A DNA stretch of 64,000 nt from Acuticoccus sp. I52.16.1 (GCF_022865125.1 NZ_CP094828.1:4333219-4397218); one strand, 5' to 3'; positions 9,901 through 19,284 are shown, counted from the first letter of the stretch. The notes: generated from the letters alone by a model not told the origin. A program made the numbers and translations.

Positions 9901-10103
9901 TGCTGCTCGATCACCTGGGTGACCGTGTTGGCCACCGTCTCGGCCGAGGCGCCGGGATAGGTCGCGGTGATCGAGACCGAAGGCGGCGCGATCTGTGGGT
10001 ACTGGGCGACCGGTAGCGTCAGGATCGCCAGGACGCCGATGCCCATGATGATGATCGAGATCACCCAGGCGAAAACGGGACGATCGATGAAGAACTGAGC
10101 CAT
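6951..10103 (-). CDS. RND (HAE1) multidrug efflux permease, AcrB/MexB type
   Basis: 1,050 residues, the full length of AcrB. The start MAQFFIDRPVFAWVISIIIM is the classic HAE1 N-terminus. Asp407 and Asp408 in LLVDDAIVVVENV are the proton-relay pair at the same numbers as in AcrB. Twelve hydrophobic segments with two large periplasmic loops are visible. The ATG at 10103 has GAAGG upstream; the frame runs on to 10364 but that part is Pro/Arg-rich and not conserved-looking. Inner-membrane proton/drug antiporter. No membrane-fusion or outer-membrane partner gene is adjacent, unlike most such operons, so it must recruit partners from elsewhere. Confidence 0.95.
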   Translation of the reverse strand: MAQFFIDRPVFAWVISIIIMGIGVLAILTLPVAQYPQIAPPSVSITATYPGASAETVANTVTQVIEQQMTGLDGLRYISSNSTSTGQAEITLTFRTGTDPDIAQVQVQNRLSQATPLLPEQVQRQGIPVEKSSAGFLMVIGLISEDGTLDQVDLSDYLVSNMVDEMSRIDGVGQVQVFGSQYAMRIWLDPSKLAAYELSAETVVNAIASENAQISAGEFGSLPAIEGQQLNATITAQSLLQTPQDFEQIVVRAETDGGLVLLQDVARVEVGAETYRTIARYNRQPASGMAIQLATGANALDTATAVRERLDEFAEFFPEGVSYVIPYDTTPFVTISIESVVHTLFEAIVLVFFVMLLFLQNLRATLIPTLAVPVVLLGTFGVLAAAGFSINTLTMLAMVLAIGLLVDDAIVVVENVERIMEEEGLSPREATRKSMGQITGALIGIAMVLSAVFVPMAFFGGSTGVIYKQFAITIVSAMALSVVVAVTLTPALCAQLLKTPKQHGTQKRGPFGWFNRGFNATQSGYAGLVGATAGRPLRMGIIYAALAAGMVYLFINTPTGFLPEEDQGIMFTLVQAPTGATAGRTLETVQTIEDHFLDTEAADVTSIFTVVGFSFAGGGQNMGIGFVRLNDWDERTEPGQEVHAMAGRAYGALSQIQDAMVFPVVPPAVIELGNVSGFDFYLQARGGQTHEQLLTARNQLLGAMAASPLIASARPNGLEDAAQFNLDIDWRAAGAMGVTATDVGDLLQIAWAGSYVNDFLNQGRVKRVYVQGEPSARSAPEDLRLWRVSNDEGGLVPFANFATGNWRYGPQGLYRYNAIPAMQIQGSPAPGVTTGQAIAEVERLAADLPGFAVAWTGLSLEEIESGSQAPLLYALSLAAVFLSLAALYESWAIPFAVMLAMPIGVLGALAGAYLGGFDNGVFFQVGLLTVIGLTGKNAILIVEFARDRMEGGEDPVTAAKEAARQRFRPIIMTSMAFSLGVLPLVLSTGAGSTGRNAIGSGVLGGTLSATVLGVVFVPIFFVAVQRLVRLLSFRRKKTPQADAPAPTPAE

Positions 10104-10521
10104 CGTTGAGCCTTCGCAGCCAATCGCGTGCCGCTGCACGCATTCATATTTCAGCCTAGAGCACGTTCCATGCGCGCGCTCCAGAGCGATTTTCGCGGAG
10201 CCGCCACCGGGCGACGCCGGTCCGCGCCGATGCCACGCGCGGGGCGGGCGGCCGTGGTACGCCGCGCCTCGACGGTGGGGAGGCAAAGGCGGCAAAACGG
10301 CGCCTCGAGGTCGTGCGTTGGTCCTGGATTGAGGTGGAAACCGGACAGCGGGTACGCCGCCCAAGCTGGAAAACGCCTCCTTACCTTATCGCGCGTGCAT
10401 TTGCCTATGCGGCGCAATGCATCACTGAATTGCACTGCCCAACCGAGCGGCAATCGGCCGCCGCGGTCACACGGGGTCCGGCGCAGCCCGGCGGGCTAGC
10501 GGGGGGGCCGCCCGCCGGGCT
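10104..10521. other. 418-bp intergenic region between RND pump and dnaE
   Basis: No convincing gene. It holds an isolated AAGGAGG on the minus strand (10382-10376) without a credible coding sequence behind it, and the dnaE-proximal stem-loop described separately. Presumably the pump promoter lies here. Confidence 0.5.
10485..10521 (-). terminator. GC-rich stem-loop abutting the dnaE stop
   Basis: Perfect 11-bp arms AGCCCGGCGGG (10485-10495) and CCCGCCGGGCT (10511-10521) with a 15-nt loop, directly after the dnaE stop codon. No T-run follows, so termination efficiency is uncertain. Confidence 0.5.
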
Positions 10522-13500
10522 TCAGGCGTAGGCGACGTCGATCACGCCCGGCATCGCCTTGATGGCGTTGGCGACCGAGCGGGAGACGGCGCGCGGCTCC
10601 TTCAACGCCAGCTCGACTTCGCGGCTGTGACCGTTGGCGCCCGTCAGTGCGACGAGGCGGACCGAGCACATGCCCTGGTGGCCGATCAGGCGGTCGATGG
10701 ATTCGATAACGTCGGCCCGGTCGAGGAAGACGGTGAGCGTGGTCGACTGCTTGGCGGCGAGCTTTTCCAACGGCTCGACGTGGCCGATGCGCACCGAGAC
10801 GCCTTCCTCCTCCTCGCGTGCGGAGACCGACAGCAGCACGCAGTTGCCGGGCTCCAGCTTCTCGCGGCAGGCGTCCAGCGTGTCGGAGAAGGCGATCGCT
10901 TCGTACTGGCCGGACGGGTCGGACAGGGCGATGATTCCCATGCGGTTACCGCTCTTGGTGCGCCGCTCCTGGCGCGAGACGACGACGCCGGCGAGCTTGG
11001 CACCCTCGCCCCGGCGCAGCGCGGCGGGGAAGTCGCGCCATTGCGGGATGCCGGCCTTCTCCAGCGTCTCGCGGTAGTCGTCCAGCGGGTGGGCCGAGAG
11101 GTAGAAACCGATGGCGTCGAGCTCGCGCTTCAGCCGTTCGTGCGGGGTCCAGACGGCGCCGGTGGGGAGGCGGATGTCCTCCGCCGCGGCCGCGCCGAAA
11201 AAGTCGTTCTGGCCGACGGCCGCGCCCGACGCAACCCGGTTCGCGACGCCGAGGACCTGCTCGATCCCGGCCGAGAGGCTGCCGCGGTCGGGCACCCACT
11301 CGTCGAACGTGCCGGCGGCGACGAGGGCCTCCAGCGAGCGCTTCGGCGCGGCCTTGGGGTCGAGCCGGTTGGCGAAGTCGGACAGGTCCTCGTAGGGCGC
11401 CGCGGCACGGGTCGCCTCGATGTGGTGGACGAGCGGCCAGCCGACGCCCTTGATCGCGCCGAGGCCGTAGACGATGTCGCCCTTCTCGACCGAGAACTCC
11501 CCCTTCGAGGTGGCGATGGAGGGCGGGCGCACGGTGATCCCCATGCGCTGCGCCTCGCCGCGGAAGTCGGCCAGCTTGTCGGTGTTGCCCATGTCGAGCG
11601 TCATCGAAGCGGCCAGGAATTCGGACGGATAGTGCGCCTTGAGGTAGGCCGTGTGGTAGGCGACGAGGGCGTAGGCGGCCGCGTGCGACTTGTTGAAGCC
11701 GTAGTTGGCGAACTTGGCGACGAGGTCGAAGATGCGGTTGGCGTCGGCGGCCTTGGTGCCGTCCTTCACCGCGCCGTCGACGAAGCGGTCGCGCTGCACG
11801 GCCATCTCGGCGGCGATCTTCTTGCCCATGGCGCGGCGCAGGAGGTCCGCTTCGCCGAGCGAGTAGCCCGAGAGGACCTGCGCGATCTGCATCACCTGCT
11901 CCTGGTAGATGATGATGCCGTAGGTCTCTTTCAGAATCGGTTCCAGCTTGGGGTGCAGGTAGTCCGGCTCTTCGAGGCCCTGTTTGCGCAGGTTGTAGGA
12001 GGGGATGTTGTCCATCGGACCCGGACGGTAGAGGGCGACGATGGCGATGATGTCCTCGAACCGGTCGGGCTTCATGCCGACCAGCGCCTTGCGCATGCCC
12101 TGACTTTCCAGCTGGAAGACGCCGGCGGTCTCGCCGCGGGCGAGGAGCTCGTAGGTCTCCTTGTCGTCGAGGGGGAGGGTGTCGAGGTCGATCTCGACCG
12201 GGATGAGCGAGAGGGCGCGCTCGATGGTCGTGAGCGTTTTGAGACCCAGGAAGTCGAATTTGACGAGGCCGCCCGATTCCACCCACTTCATGTTGTATTG
12301 GGTGACCGGAAGGTCGGACCGCGGGTCACGGTAGAGGGGGACGATCTCCTCCAGCGGCCGGTCGCCGATGACGATGCCGGCGGCGTGGGTCGAGGCGTGG
12401 CGGTAGAGACCCTCGAGCTTCAGCGCCATTTGCAGCAGCCGGTCGATCTCGCCGTCCTGCGCCTTGGCCTCCTGCAGCTTGGTCTCCTGCTCCAGCGCCT
12501 GGGCGAGGGTGATCGGGTTCGCCGGGTTCGAGGGGACCATCTTCGCCAGCTGGTCGACCTTGAAGTAGGGCATGTCCAGCACGCGGCCGACGTCGCGCAC
12601 CACGGCGCGGGCCTGCAACGTTCCGAAGGTGATGATTTGCGCCACGCGGTCGGCGCCGTAGCGCTCCTGCACGTAGTGGATCACCCGGTCGCGCTTCTCC
12701 TGGCAGAAGTCGACGTCGAAGTCGGGCATCGAGACGCGTTCGGGGTTGAGGAAGCGCTCGAAGAGGAGGTCGAACCTGAGGGGGTCGAGGTCGGTGATGG
12801 TCAGCGCGTAGGCGACGAGGGAGCCCGCGCCCGAGCCGCGGCCGGGGCCGACGGCGATGTCGTTCGCCTTGGACCACTGGATGAAGTCGGCGACGATGAG
12901 GAAGTAGCCGGGGAACTTCATGCGGCAGATGATGCCGAGTTCGTGGTCGAGGCGCTTCATGTACGCCTCGCGGTCGACGCCGGGGGCCATGCCGCGCGAG
13001 GCGAAGCGGCGCTCGAGGCCGTCGTGCGCCATCTGCGTCAGCCGCTCGGCTTCCTCGGCGAGGGCCTCCTCGTCGCTCTGCTCGACGGGGGGGAGGCCGG
13101 CGACCTTGCGCTCGGTGGCGATGAAGCGCGGCAGCATCGGCGGGCGCTTCTTGACGCGGAAGTGGGAGCGCATCGCGATTTCCACCGTGGAGGCGATTGC
13201 CTCCGGCAGGTCGCTGAAGAGGGCTTCCATCTCCCCTTGCGTCTTGAAGTAGTGCTCGGGCGTGAGGCGGCGGCGGTCGTCGTCGCCCAGGCGCCGGCCC
13301 TCGGCGATGGCGATCAGCGCGTCGTGCGCCTCGTAGTCGTCGCGGGCGGCGAAGTAGACTTCGTTGGTGGCCACCAGCGGGACGCCGGCGCGATAGGCCT
13401 CGCCGACGGCGAAGGACTCGAAGGTGTTTTCCGCCGATGTTCCATGGCGCTGCACCTCGCAATAGAAACGATCACCGAACGTTTCGTGAAGTTGATCGAA

Positions 13501-13965
13501 CAGCGCCGAAGCGCTCTCGGGATCGCCCAGCGCGTGGGTCTTGCCCACCGGCCCGTCGATCCAGCCGGAGAGGGCGATGATGCCGTCCACCGCGCCGGCC
13601 AGCCCGTCGACCGGGAGGGCGACCTCGCCGCCGTCCGACCGCAGGTAGGCGTAGGAGATCAGGCGCTGGAGGTTGGCGAAGCTCTCTTCGCTGGTGGCGA
13701 CCATCGGCAGCCGCGCGACGGGCGCGATGCGTTTGCCGCCCTGGATGCGCTCGGCGAGGCGGATCGGCACGGTGCAGGCGATGATCGGCTGCACCCCGTC
13801 ACCGAAGGCCTTCTCCGAAAATTCCAACGCGCCGAAGAGGTTGGCCGTGTCGCTCACCGCCACGGCGGGTTGATTGTCGGCCGCGGCGAGGCCGACGATC
13901 TTCTTCAGGTGCAGCGCGCCTTCCAGGAGGGAATAGGCCGAATGGACCCTCAGGTGGATGAACAT
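10522..13965 (-). CDS. dnaE: DNA polymerase III subunit alpha (DnaE1)
   Basis: 1,147 residues; the replicative polymerase subunit. The N-terminal PHP domain opens MFIHLRVHSAYSLLEGALHL. The palm motif SMPDFDVDFCQEKR carries catalytic Asp415 and Asp417, with KFDFLGLKTL supplying the third acidic residue. HAAAYALVAYHTAYLK follows, then the helix-hairpin-helix region (GLGAIKGVGWP) and a C-terminal OB-fold (RMGIIALSDPSGQYEAIAF). Length and N-terminus indicate replicative DnaE1 rather than the shorter error-prone DnaE2, and no imuA/imuB genes are present. A 33-codon gene lies just upstream on the same strand. The long open frame opposite this gene is a high-GC shadow. Confidence 0.97.
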   Translation of the reverse strand: MFIHLRVHSAYSLLEGALHLKKIVGLAAADNQPAVAVSDTANLFGALEFSEKAFGDGVQPIIACTVPIRLAERIQGGKRIAPVARLPMVATSEESFANLQRLISYAYLRSDGGEVALPVDGLAGAVDGIIALSGWIDGPVGKTHALGDPESASALFDQLHETFGDRFYCEVQRHGTSAENTFESFAVGEAYRAGVPLVATNEVYFAARDDYEAHDALIAIAEGRRLGDDDRRRLTPEHYFKTQGEMEALFSDLPEAIASTVEIAMRSHFRVKKRPPMLPRFIATERKVAGLPPVEQSDEEALAEEAERLTQMAHDGLERRFASRGMAPGVDREAYMKRLDHELGIICRMKFPGYFLIVADFIQWSKANDIAVGPGRGSGAGSLVAYALTITDLDPLRFDLLFERFLNPERVSMPDFDVDFCQEKRDRVIHYVQERYGADRVAQIITFGTLQARAVVRDVGRVLDMPYFKVDQLAKMVPSNPANPITLAQALEQETKLQEAKAQDGEIDRLLQMALKLEGLYRHASTHAAGIVIGDRPLEEIVPLYRDPRSDLPVTQYNMKWVESGGLVKFDFLGLKTLTTIERALSLIPVEIDLDTLPLDDKETYELLARGETAGVFQLESQGMRKALVGMKPDRFEDIIAIVALYRPGPMDNIPSYNLRKQGLEEPDYLHPKLEPILKETYGIIIYQEQVMQIAQVLSGYSLGEADLLRRAMGKKIAAEMAVQRDRFVDGAVKDGTKAADANRIFDLVAKFANYGFNKSHAAAYALVAYHTAYLKAHYPSEFLAASMTLDMGNTDKLADFRGEAQRMGITVRPPSIATSKGEFSVEKGDIVYGLGAIKGVGWPLVHHIEATRAAAPYEDLSDFANRLDPKAAPKRSLEALVAAGTFDEWVPDRGSLSAGIEQVLGVANRVASGAAVGQNDFFGAAAAEDIRLPTGAVWTPHERLKRELDAIGFYLSAHPLDDYRETLEKAGIPQWRDFPAALRRGEGAKLAGVVVSRQERRTKSGNRMGIIALSDPSGQYEAIAFSDTLDACREKLEPGNCVLLSVSAREEEEGVSVRIGHVEPLEKLAAKQSTTLTVFLDRADVIESIDRLIGHQGMCSVRLVALTGANGHSREVELALKEPRAVSRSVANAIKAMPGVIDVAYA

Positions 13966-14021
13966 GACGCGCCTCCCTCGTACCGGCGTGGGAGCTTAGC
14001 CGGGGCAGAGGTGAAATTCGA

Positions 14022-14123
14022 TCAGACGAGGGGGACCTGCATCCCGTCCATCCACAGATAGACGGCGACGATGAATGCCGAGCAGGAAACGAACGCACCA
14101 CAATCGAGAAAGAACCGCTGCAT
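14022..14123 (-). CDS. 33-residue putative single-span membrane protein
   Basis: ATG at 14123 with AGAGG seven bases upstream; the 33 residues begin MQRFFLDCGAFVSCSAFIVA and continue VYLWMDGMQVPLV. Residues 9-22 are hydrophobic enough for one short membrane span with the basic residues N-terminal, giving a likely N-in orientation. Two cysteines (8 and 14) flank its start. It lies between lolD and dnaE on the same strand, 56 bp before dnaE. I do not recognise a family. The good ribosome binding site and compact fit argue that it is real; conservation has not been tested. Confidence 0.55.
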   Translation of the reverse strand: MQRFFLDCGAFVSCSAFIVAVYLWMDGMQVPLV

Positions 14124-14148
14124 CACTGACCTCTCTTTGTTCTCATCG

Positions 14149-14175
14149 GAACGTACGGGAATGTTCCGGGAACAT
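14149..14175. promoter_or_regulatory. Palindromic candidate operator downstream of lolD
   Basis: ATGTTC-CGG-GAACAT (14161-14175) is a perfect palindrome. An upstream GGAAC half-site at 14149-14153 faces its GTTCC. It sits about 40 bp upstream of the 33-codon gene on the minus strand. It does not match the alphaproteobacterial LexA pattern GTTC-N7-GTTC. Confidence 0.35.
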
Positions 14176-14196
14176 CAAGGGTCGAGGCAGAGAAAC

Positions 14197-14894
<698 letters not shown>

Positions 14895-14895
<1 letters not shown>

Positions 14896-16142
14896 CACTC
14901 GGCCTTCAGCGCTTCGACGGGGTCGGTCGCGGCCGCCTTCCAGGCGGGCGGCACGGTCGCGATCAGGGCGAGGATCAGCGAGATCAACACCACCATCGCC
15001 GTCTGCGTGGAGGAGATGTCGGACGGGATCTGCGTCAGGTAGTAGAGCTCCGGCGGGAAGAGCTGGATGTTGAAGATCGTCGTGATCGCCTGGCGGATCG
15101 CCTCGATGTTGACCGCGATCAGCGTTCCCAGCGCGAGGCCGATCAACGTGCCGCCGACGCCGATCGTCAGCCCCACCATCAGGAAGACGCGCAGGACCGT
15201 GCCGCGTGAGGCGCCGATGGTGCGCATGATGGCGATGTCGGGCGTCTTTTCGTTCACCAGCATCGTCATCGAGGAGATGACGTTCATCGACGCCACCAGC
15301 ACGATGAGGGTGAGGATGATGAACATGACGTTCCGCTCCACCGTCAGCGCGGTGTAGTAGGCGCGGTTGTTCTGCCGCCAGTCGGACAGGTAGAGCGGCC
15401 GGTCGGCGGCCCGGGCGATGGCGGCCTTCAGCGCGTCCATGTCGTCCGGCGTTTCGGAGAAGATCTCGATGCCGGTGGCGCGCTCGTCCATGTTGAGGAA
15501 GAGCTGCGCCTCGGCGATCGGCAGGTAGGCGATGGTCCCGTCCACCTGGCTCATGCCGACGTCGAAGATCGCCAGCACCGGATAGTTGTCGATCTGCGGC
15601 GTCTGGCCGAACGGCGTCACGGGGCCGTCCTGCGTCATCACGGTGACCTTGTCGCCGATGGTGACGCCCAGCGAGCGCGCCAGGCCGGCGCCGATGACCA
15701 TGCCCTTGCCCTCGCCGAATTCGTCCAGTGAGCCGGCGACGAGGTGCTTCTCCAGGAGCGGCGTGCGCTCCATGTTGCGTTTCGAGACGCCGCGCAGCAG
15801 CACGCCCGAGGCGCCGCCGTTGCCGGTGGCGTAGGCCTGGCCCAGCACGTAGGGCACCGCGCGGGTGACCCCGTCGACCCCCTCCAGCGTGTCGGCGAGG
15901 CCGTCGTAGCCGGGCATCCCGTCGGCCGCCTGGACGACGACGTGGCCGGAGATGCCCAGGATGCGGCTGAAAAGCTCTGTGCGGAAGCCGTTCATCACGC
16001 TCATGACGATGATGAGGGCCGCGACGCCGAGCACGATGCCGGTGATCGACAAGGACGAGACCACCGAGATGGCGCGCTCACGCCGCCGGGCGCGCAGGTA
16101 GCGCCGCGCGATGGACCATTCGAGCGCGCCGAAGGGGGTCAC
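14895..16142 (-). CDS. lolC: Lipoprotein-releasing ABC transporter permease LolC/LolE
   Basis: 415 residues beginning [20 protein letters not shown]. The first span is [20 protein letters not shown] with the family motif [16 protein letters not shown], followed by a periplasmic domain of about 220 residues. Three C-terminal spans follow, including [18 protein letters not shown] and the coupling segment [11 protein letters not shown]. Alphaproteobacteria often use one LolC/E-like protein as a homodimer, and no second permease is seen here. The start is GTG, overlapping the proS stop (GTGA), and the stop overlaps lolD, so the three genes form one transcript. Inner membrane. Confidence 0.93.
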
Positions 16143-17467
16143 GCGGCCGCCCCCGCGGTGAGGCGGTTCACGAGGTCGGCCTCGCTCGTCGTGATGCGCT
16201 CGCCGGTGGCGCGGTTCTTCAGCTCCACCTCACCCGCCGCGACGCCGCGCGGGCCGACGATCACCTGCCAGGGGAGGCCGATGAGGTCCATCGCCGCGAA
16301 CTTGGCGCCCGGCCGCTGGTCGGTATCGTCGACGAGGACGGTGCGGCCGGCGGCCTCCAGCGTGGCCTCCAGGCGGTCGACCACCGCGTCGCACGCCGCG
16401 TCGCCGGGGCGCATGTGGACGATGCCGACCTGCCAGGGCGCGACGCTCTCGGGCCAAATGATGCCGTCGTCGTCGTGGCTCGCCTCGATGATCGCGCCCA
16501 CCAGACGCGACACGCCGACCCCGTAGGAGCCCATGTGCACCGGCACGTCCGCCCCGTCCGGCCCCGCCACCACGGCGCCCATCGGCTCGGAATACTTGGT
16601 GCCGAAATAAAAGATGTGCCCGATCTCGATGCCGCGCGCCTCGACCCGCTTGTCCTCGGGGATCGCCGCGAACGCCGCCTCGTCGTGCATCTCGTCCGTC
16701 GCCGCATAGAGCGAGGTCCAGTCGTCGACGATGGGCTTCAGGTCGCCCATGAAGTCGGTGTCCTCGCCGGGGATCGGCTTGTCCAGCATGTCCTTGTGGC
16801 AAAACACGGCGCTCTCGCCGGTCGAGGCGAGGATGATGAATTCGTGGGAAAGGTTGCCGCCGATGGGCCCGGTCTCGGCCACCATCGGGATCGCCGTCAG
16901 CCCCATCCGGCGGAAGGTCCGCAGGTAGGCGACGAACATGCGGTGATAGGACCGCTCGGCCGCCGCCTGGTCGATGTCGAACGAGTAGGCGTCCTTCATC
17001 AGGAACTCGCGTCCGCGCATCACGCCGAACCGCGGCCGCACCTCGTCCCGGAACTTCCACTGGATGTGGTAGAGGTTCATCGGCATCGCCTTGTACGAGC
17101 GGACGTGGGTGCGGAAGATGTCCGTCACCATCTCCTCGTTCGTGGGCCCGTACAGCATGTCGCGCTCGTGCCGGTCGGTGATGCGCAGCATCTCCGCGCC
17201 GTAGGCGTCGTAGCGGCCCGACTCGCGCCACAGGTCGGCCGACTGGATCGTCGGCATCAGGATCTCCTGCGCCCCCGCCCGGTTCTGCTCCTCGCGCACG
17301 ATCCGGGCGACGTTCTGCAACACCCGCATGCCCGCCGGCAGCCACGAATAGATCCCCGCCGACTGCTGGCGGATCATGCCCGCGCGCAGCATCAAGCGGT
17401 GCGAGACAATCTCCGCTTCCTTGGGGGTCTCTTTCAAAAGGGGCAGGAACGTCCGGGAAAGTCGCAT
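16139..17467 (-). CDS. proS: Proline-tRNA ligase, short alphaproteobacterial form
   Basis: 442 residues from ATG 17467 ([20 protein letters not shown]); a longer start at 17509 is possible. Class II synthetase motifs: motif 1 region [15 protein letters not shown], motif 2 [27 protein letters not shown], motif 3 [16 protein letters not shown], then an anticodon-binding domain. It is about 130 residues shorter than E. coli ProS because the editing insertion between motifs 2 and 3 is missing, as is usual in alphaproteobacteria, where a free-standing deacylase clears Ala-tRNA(Pro). First gene of the proS-lolC-lolD unit. Confidence 0.96.
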   Translation of the reverse strand: MRLSRTFLPLLKETPKEAEIVSHRLMLRAGMIRQQSAGIYSWLPAGMRVLQNVARIVREEQNRAGAQEILMPTIQSADLWRESGRYDAYGAEMLRITDRHERDMLYGPTNEEMVTDIFRTHVRSYKAMPMNLYHIQWKFRDEVRPRFGVMRGREFLMKDAYSFDIDQAAAERSYHRMFVAYLRTFRRMGLTAIPMVAETGPIGGNLSHEFIILASTGESAVFCHKDMLDKPIPGEDTDFMGDLKPIVDDWTSLYAATDEMHDEAAFAAIPEDKRVEARGIEIGHIFYFGTKYSEPMGAVVAGPDGADVPVHMGSYGVGVSRLVGAIIEASHDDDGIIWPESVAPWQVGIVHMRPGDAACDAVVDRLEATLEAAGRTVLVDDTDQRPGAKFAAMDLIGLPWQVIVGPRGVAAGEVELKNRATGERITTSEADLVNRLTAGAAA

Positions 17468-17842
17468 CTGAGGCTCGCTGATCGGGTCGGGGCTATTGGA
17501 CCGCTTCACCCGGTCCGGTCAATCGTCGCGACCGGGATCTAGGGCCGCATCCCACCGACATGGTCCGTCAAGGTCGATCCGATTCCAAGATCCCCATCGG
17601 GCGATCGCCATGCGCCGAGCACAATTCCGGCTGAGCGAGGTGCGCCGGAAAACGAGCCCGTCGCGCCGACGATCGGGCCAGCCGCCGGCGATGCGCTCGC
17701 GGCCGAGGGTCGACCGAGCCGGCGGGTCGATGCCCATGGCACTGCACGATATGGTTTAATATCATTGCGTGCGGCCGTCTGGCCGGCGCAGGGTGCGACT
17801 TTGTCGACCCGGCGTGTCACGCGGTGCGGGCGGGGGCGGGAG
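17468..17842. other. Intergenic region at the left edge of the accessory patch
   Basis: No gene supported. A small AT-rich island at 17744-17772 contains GATAT-GGTTTA-ATATC inside GCAC...GTGC flanks and may carry the promoter or operator of the DUF4304 gene. Confidence 0.45.
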
Positions 17843-18460
17843 ATGGCCGAGACGGAACATGGGCGCATCATCGCCCAGGCTGCCAAGGCGATCCTTCGGC
17901 CGATCGGCTTCAGACGGAAGGGCCTGTCCCGAGTTTGGTTCTCTGACGAGGGCTTTTGGGTCAATATCGTCGAGTTCCAATCGAGTGCATGGGCAAGGGG
18001 CTGCTACCTCAATTCCGGCATCGAGTGGCCTTGGGATCCGAGCATCGTCTATGATCGTCTCGCGGATTTCATCGAATTCGATACGATCGAACGGTTCGCA
18101 TTTCTGACGATCGAGATGGCCGAACAGGGAGCCGCCGCTGCGCAGCGGAATCGTTCGAGGTTCAAAACGATTCCGCAGGCCGTTGATGCGTTGATCGCCG
18201 ACTTGGAGTCTGAAGCGCCACCGTGGCACGTTTCCCGGACCGACGCCGGGATTTTGGCCGGACTGATCGGTCGGTTAGAAATTGCGGAGACCTACCTACG
18301 TTCCGCCACCGAGTTCGGCATGGACTAGGTGGAGCCGTTCTTGCTGAGCTTGGACAACGCAGACCTCTATCGACATCGCGTGCTCGCTTCGATCAACGAG
18401 CGACGCTCGATCTTCAAGTTGCCGGCGCTGGACGACATGCCTCCAGAATGGTTCGGATGA
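17843..18460 (+). pseudogene. DUF4304-like protein interrupted by an in-frame TAG
   Basis: From ATG 17843 the frame reads MAETEHGRIIAQAAKAILRP, then GFRRKGLSRVWF and RGCYLNSGIEW, resembling DUF4304 proteins. These are often encoded near toxin-immunity or accessory loci; their function is unknown. It stops at TAG 18326-18328 after 161 residues. The same frame stays open for another 43 codons to TGA 18458-18460, reading VEPFLLSLDNADLYRHRVLA, then SINERRSIFKLP and DDMPPEWFG. That is protein-like and has a natural end. I infer a nonsense mutation near the C-terminus; the alternative is a genuine 161-residue product. Codon use is less GC-rich than the neighbours, and an insertion sequence sits 4 bp behind. 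Confidence 0.6.
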
Positions 18461-18461
18461 A

Positions 18462-19228
18462 CTAGGTCGTGGACTCATGGTGTCGTAGCCATAGGCGGGT
18501 CGATGCCAAGGCGACGGCGGCCATGAAGTTTCGGGCGAGTTTGTCGAATCGGGTGGCAATGCGGCGGAAGTGCTTCAGCTTGTTGAAGTACCGCTCGACG
18601 AGGTTGCGCAGCCGATAGAGCGGTGGCGCAACGGTGCGCATAACACGAACGTTGCGCTGGCTCGGGATGTGGGCGGTGGCGCCTCTGGCCGCACACCATT
18701 CGATCAGCGCCTTGGCGCTGTAGCCGCGGTCGGCCACGATGTCCGGTGCGAGTGGGAGCCCGTCGAGGAGGATCGGCGCTGTTGTCTTGTCGGAGGCCTG
18801 ACCAGCCGTGATTACGAAGCGGATCGGCAGGCCCCGCTCGTTGACGACGGCGTGGAGTTTGGTCGTCAGTCCTCCACGAGAACGGCCAATGGCGTGATCC
18901 GGGCCCCCTTTTTTCCGCCGGCTGCGTGCTGGTGAGCCTTCACGATGGAGCTGTCGATGAGCTGGAGCGCGGCCGGCTCTTCTCGAGCAAGTGCCTCGAA
19001 CACCGCCAGCCATACGCCGCGCCTGGCCCATCTGTTGAAGCGATTGTAGACCGTCGTCGATGGGCCATAGCGCGCCGGCAAGTCGCGCCACGGTGACCCG
19101 GTCCGCAACACCCAGAAGATGCCGTTGAGGACACGCCGGTCGTCCACACGCTGCTTTCCGGGCGGCGCCGGCGGCAGCAGCGGCTCGATGATCGACCATT
19201 CCACTTCGCTCAGATCGTAACGTGCCAC
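18462..19228 (-). CDS. IS5-family (IS427 group) transposase OrfAB, needs -1 frameshift
   Basis: GTG start at 19228 with AGGAG upstream. Frame 0 begins MARYDLSEVEWSIIEPLLPP and carries the first catalytic Asp in LQLIDSSIVKAHQ. At 18914-18908 the slippery heptamer A-AAA-AAG lets ribosomes slip back one base. Frame -1 then continues GGPDHAIGRSRGGLTTKLHA, supplies the second Asp (DIVADRGYSAK) and the Glu (VERYFNKLKHFRR), and ends at 18462. The fused product is about 255 residues; without slippage a 120-residue OrfA is made. Both halves look undamaged, so the element may be active. The TAG stop uses the TA target duplication and an outside G. Confidence 0.9.
18465..18484 (+). repeat. Left terminal inverted repeat of the IS element
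   Basis: GGTCGTGGACTCATGGT matches the reverse complement of the right end at all but one of its first 17 positions. Confidence 0.85.
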
Positions 19229-19284
19229 GCCGCAACTCCTGACTGACAGGAGATTGAATCATGGGCGCGACCATTTGAGAATCC

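Noticed and set aside
7671-10016. 781-codon open frame on the plus strand
   Set aside because: Antisense to the RND pump, with no recognisable motifs.
10104-10364. N-terminal extension of the RND pump from a TTG with AAGGAGG upstream
   Set aside because: The added 87 residues are Pro/Arg/Gly-rich, and HAE1 pumps begin MxxFFIxRP exactly as at 10103.
10627-14061. 1,144-codon open frame on the plus strand
   Set aside because: Lies wholly opposite dnaE; composition is Val/Gly/Arg/Asp-rich without domains. It is a shadow of biased codon use in high-GC DNA.
14149-14175. Possible LexA box
   Set aside because: Alphaproteobacterial LexA sites read GTTC-N7-GTTC; the repeats here are GGAAC/GTTCC inverted with other spacing, and dnaE1 is not normally SOS-controlled.
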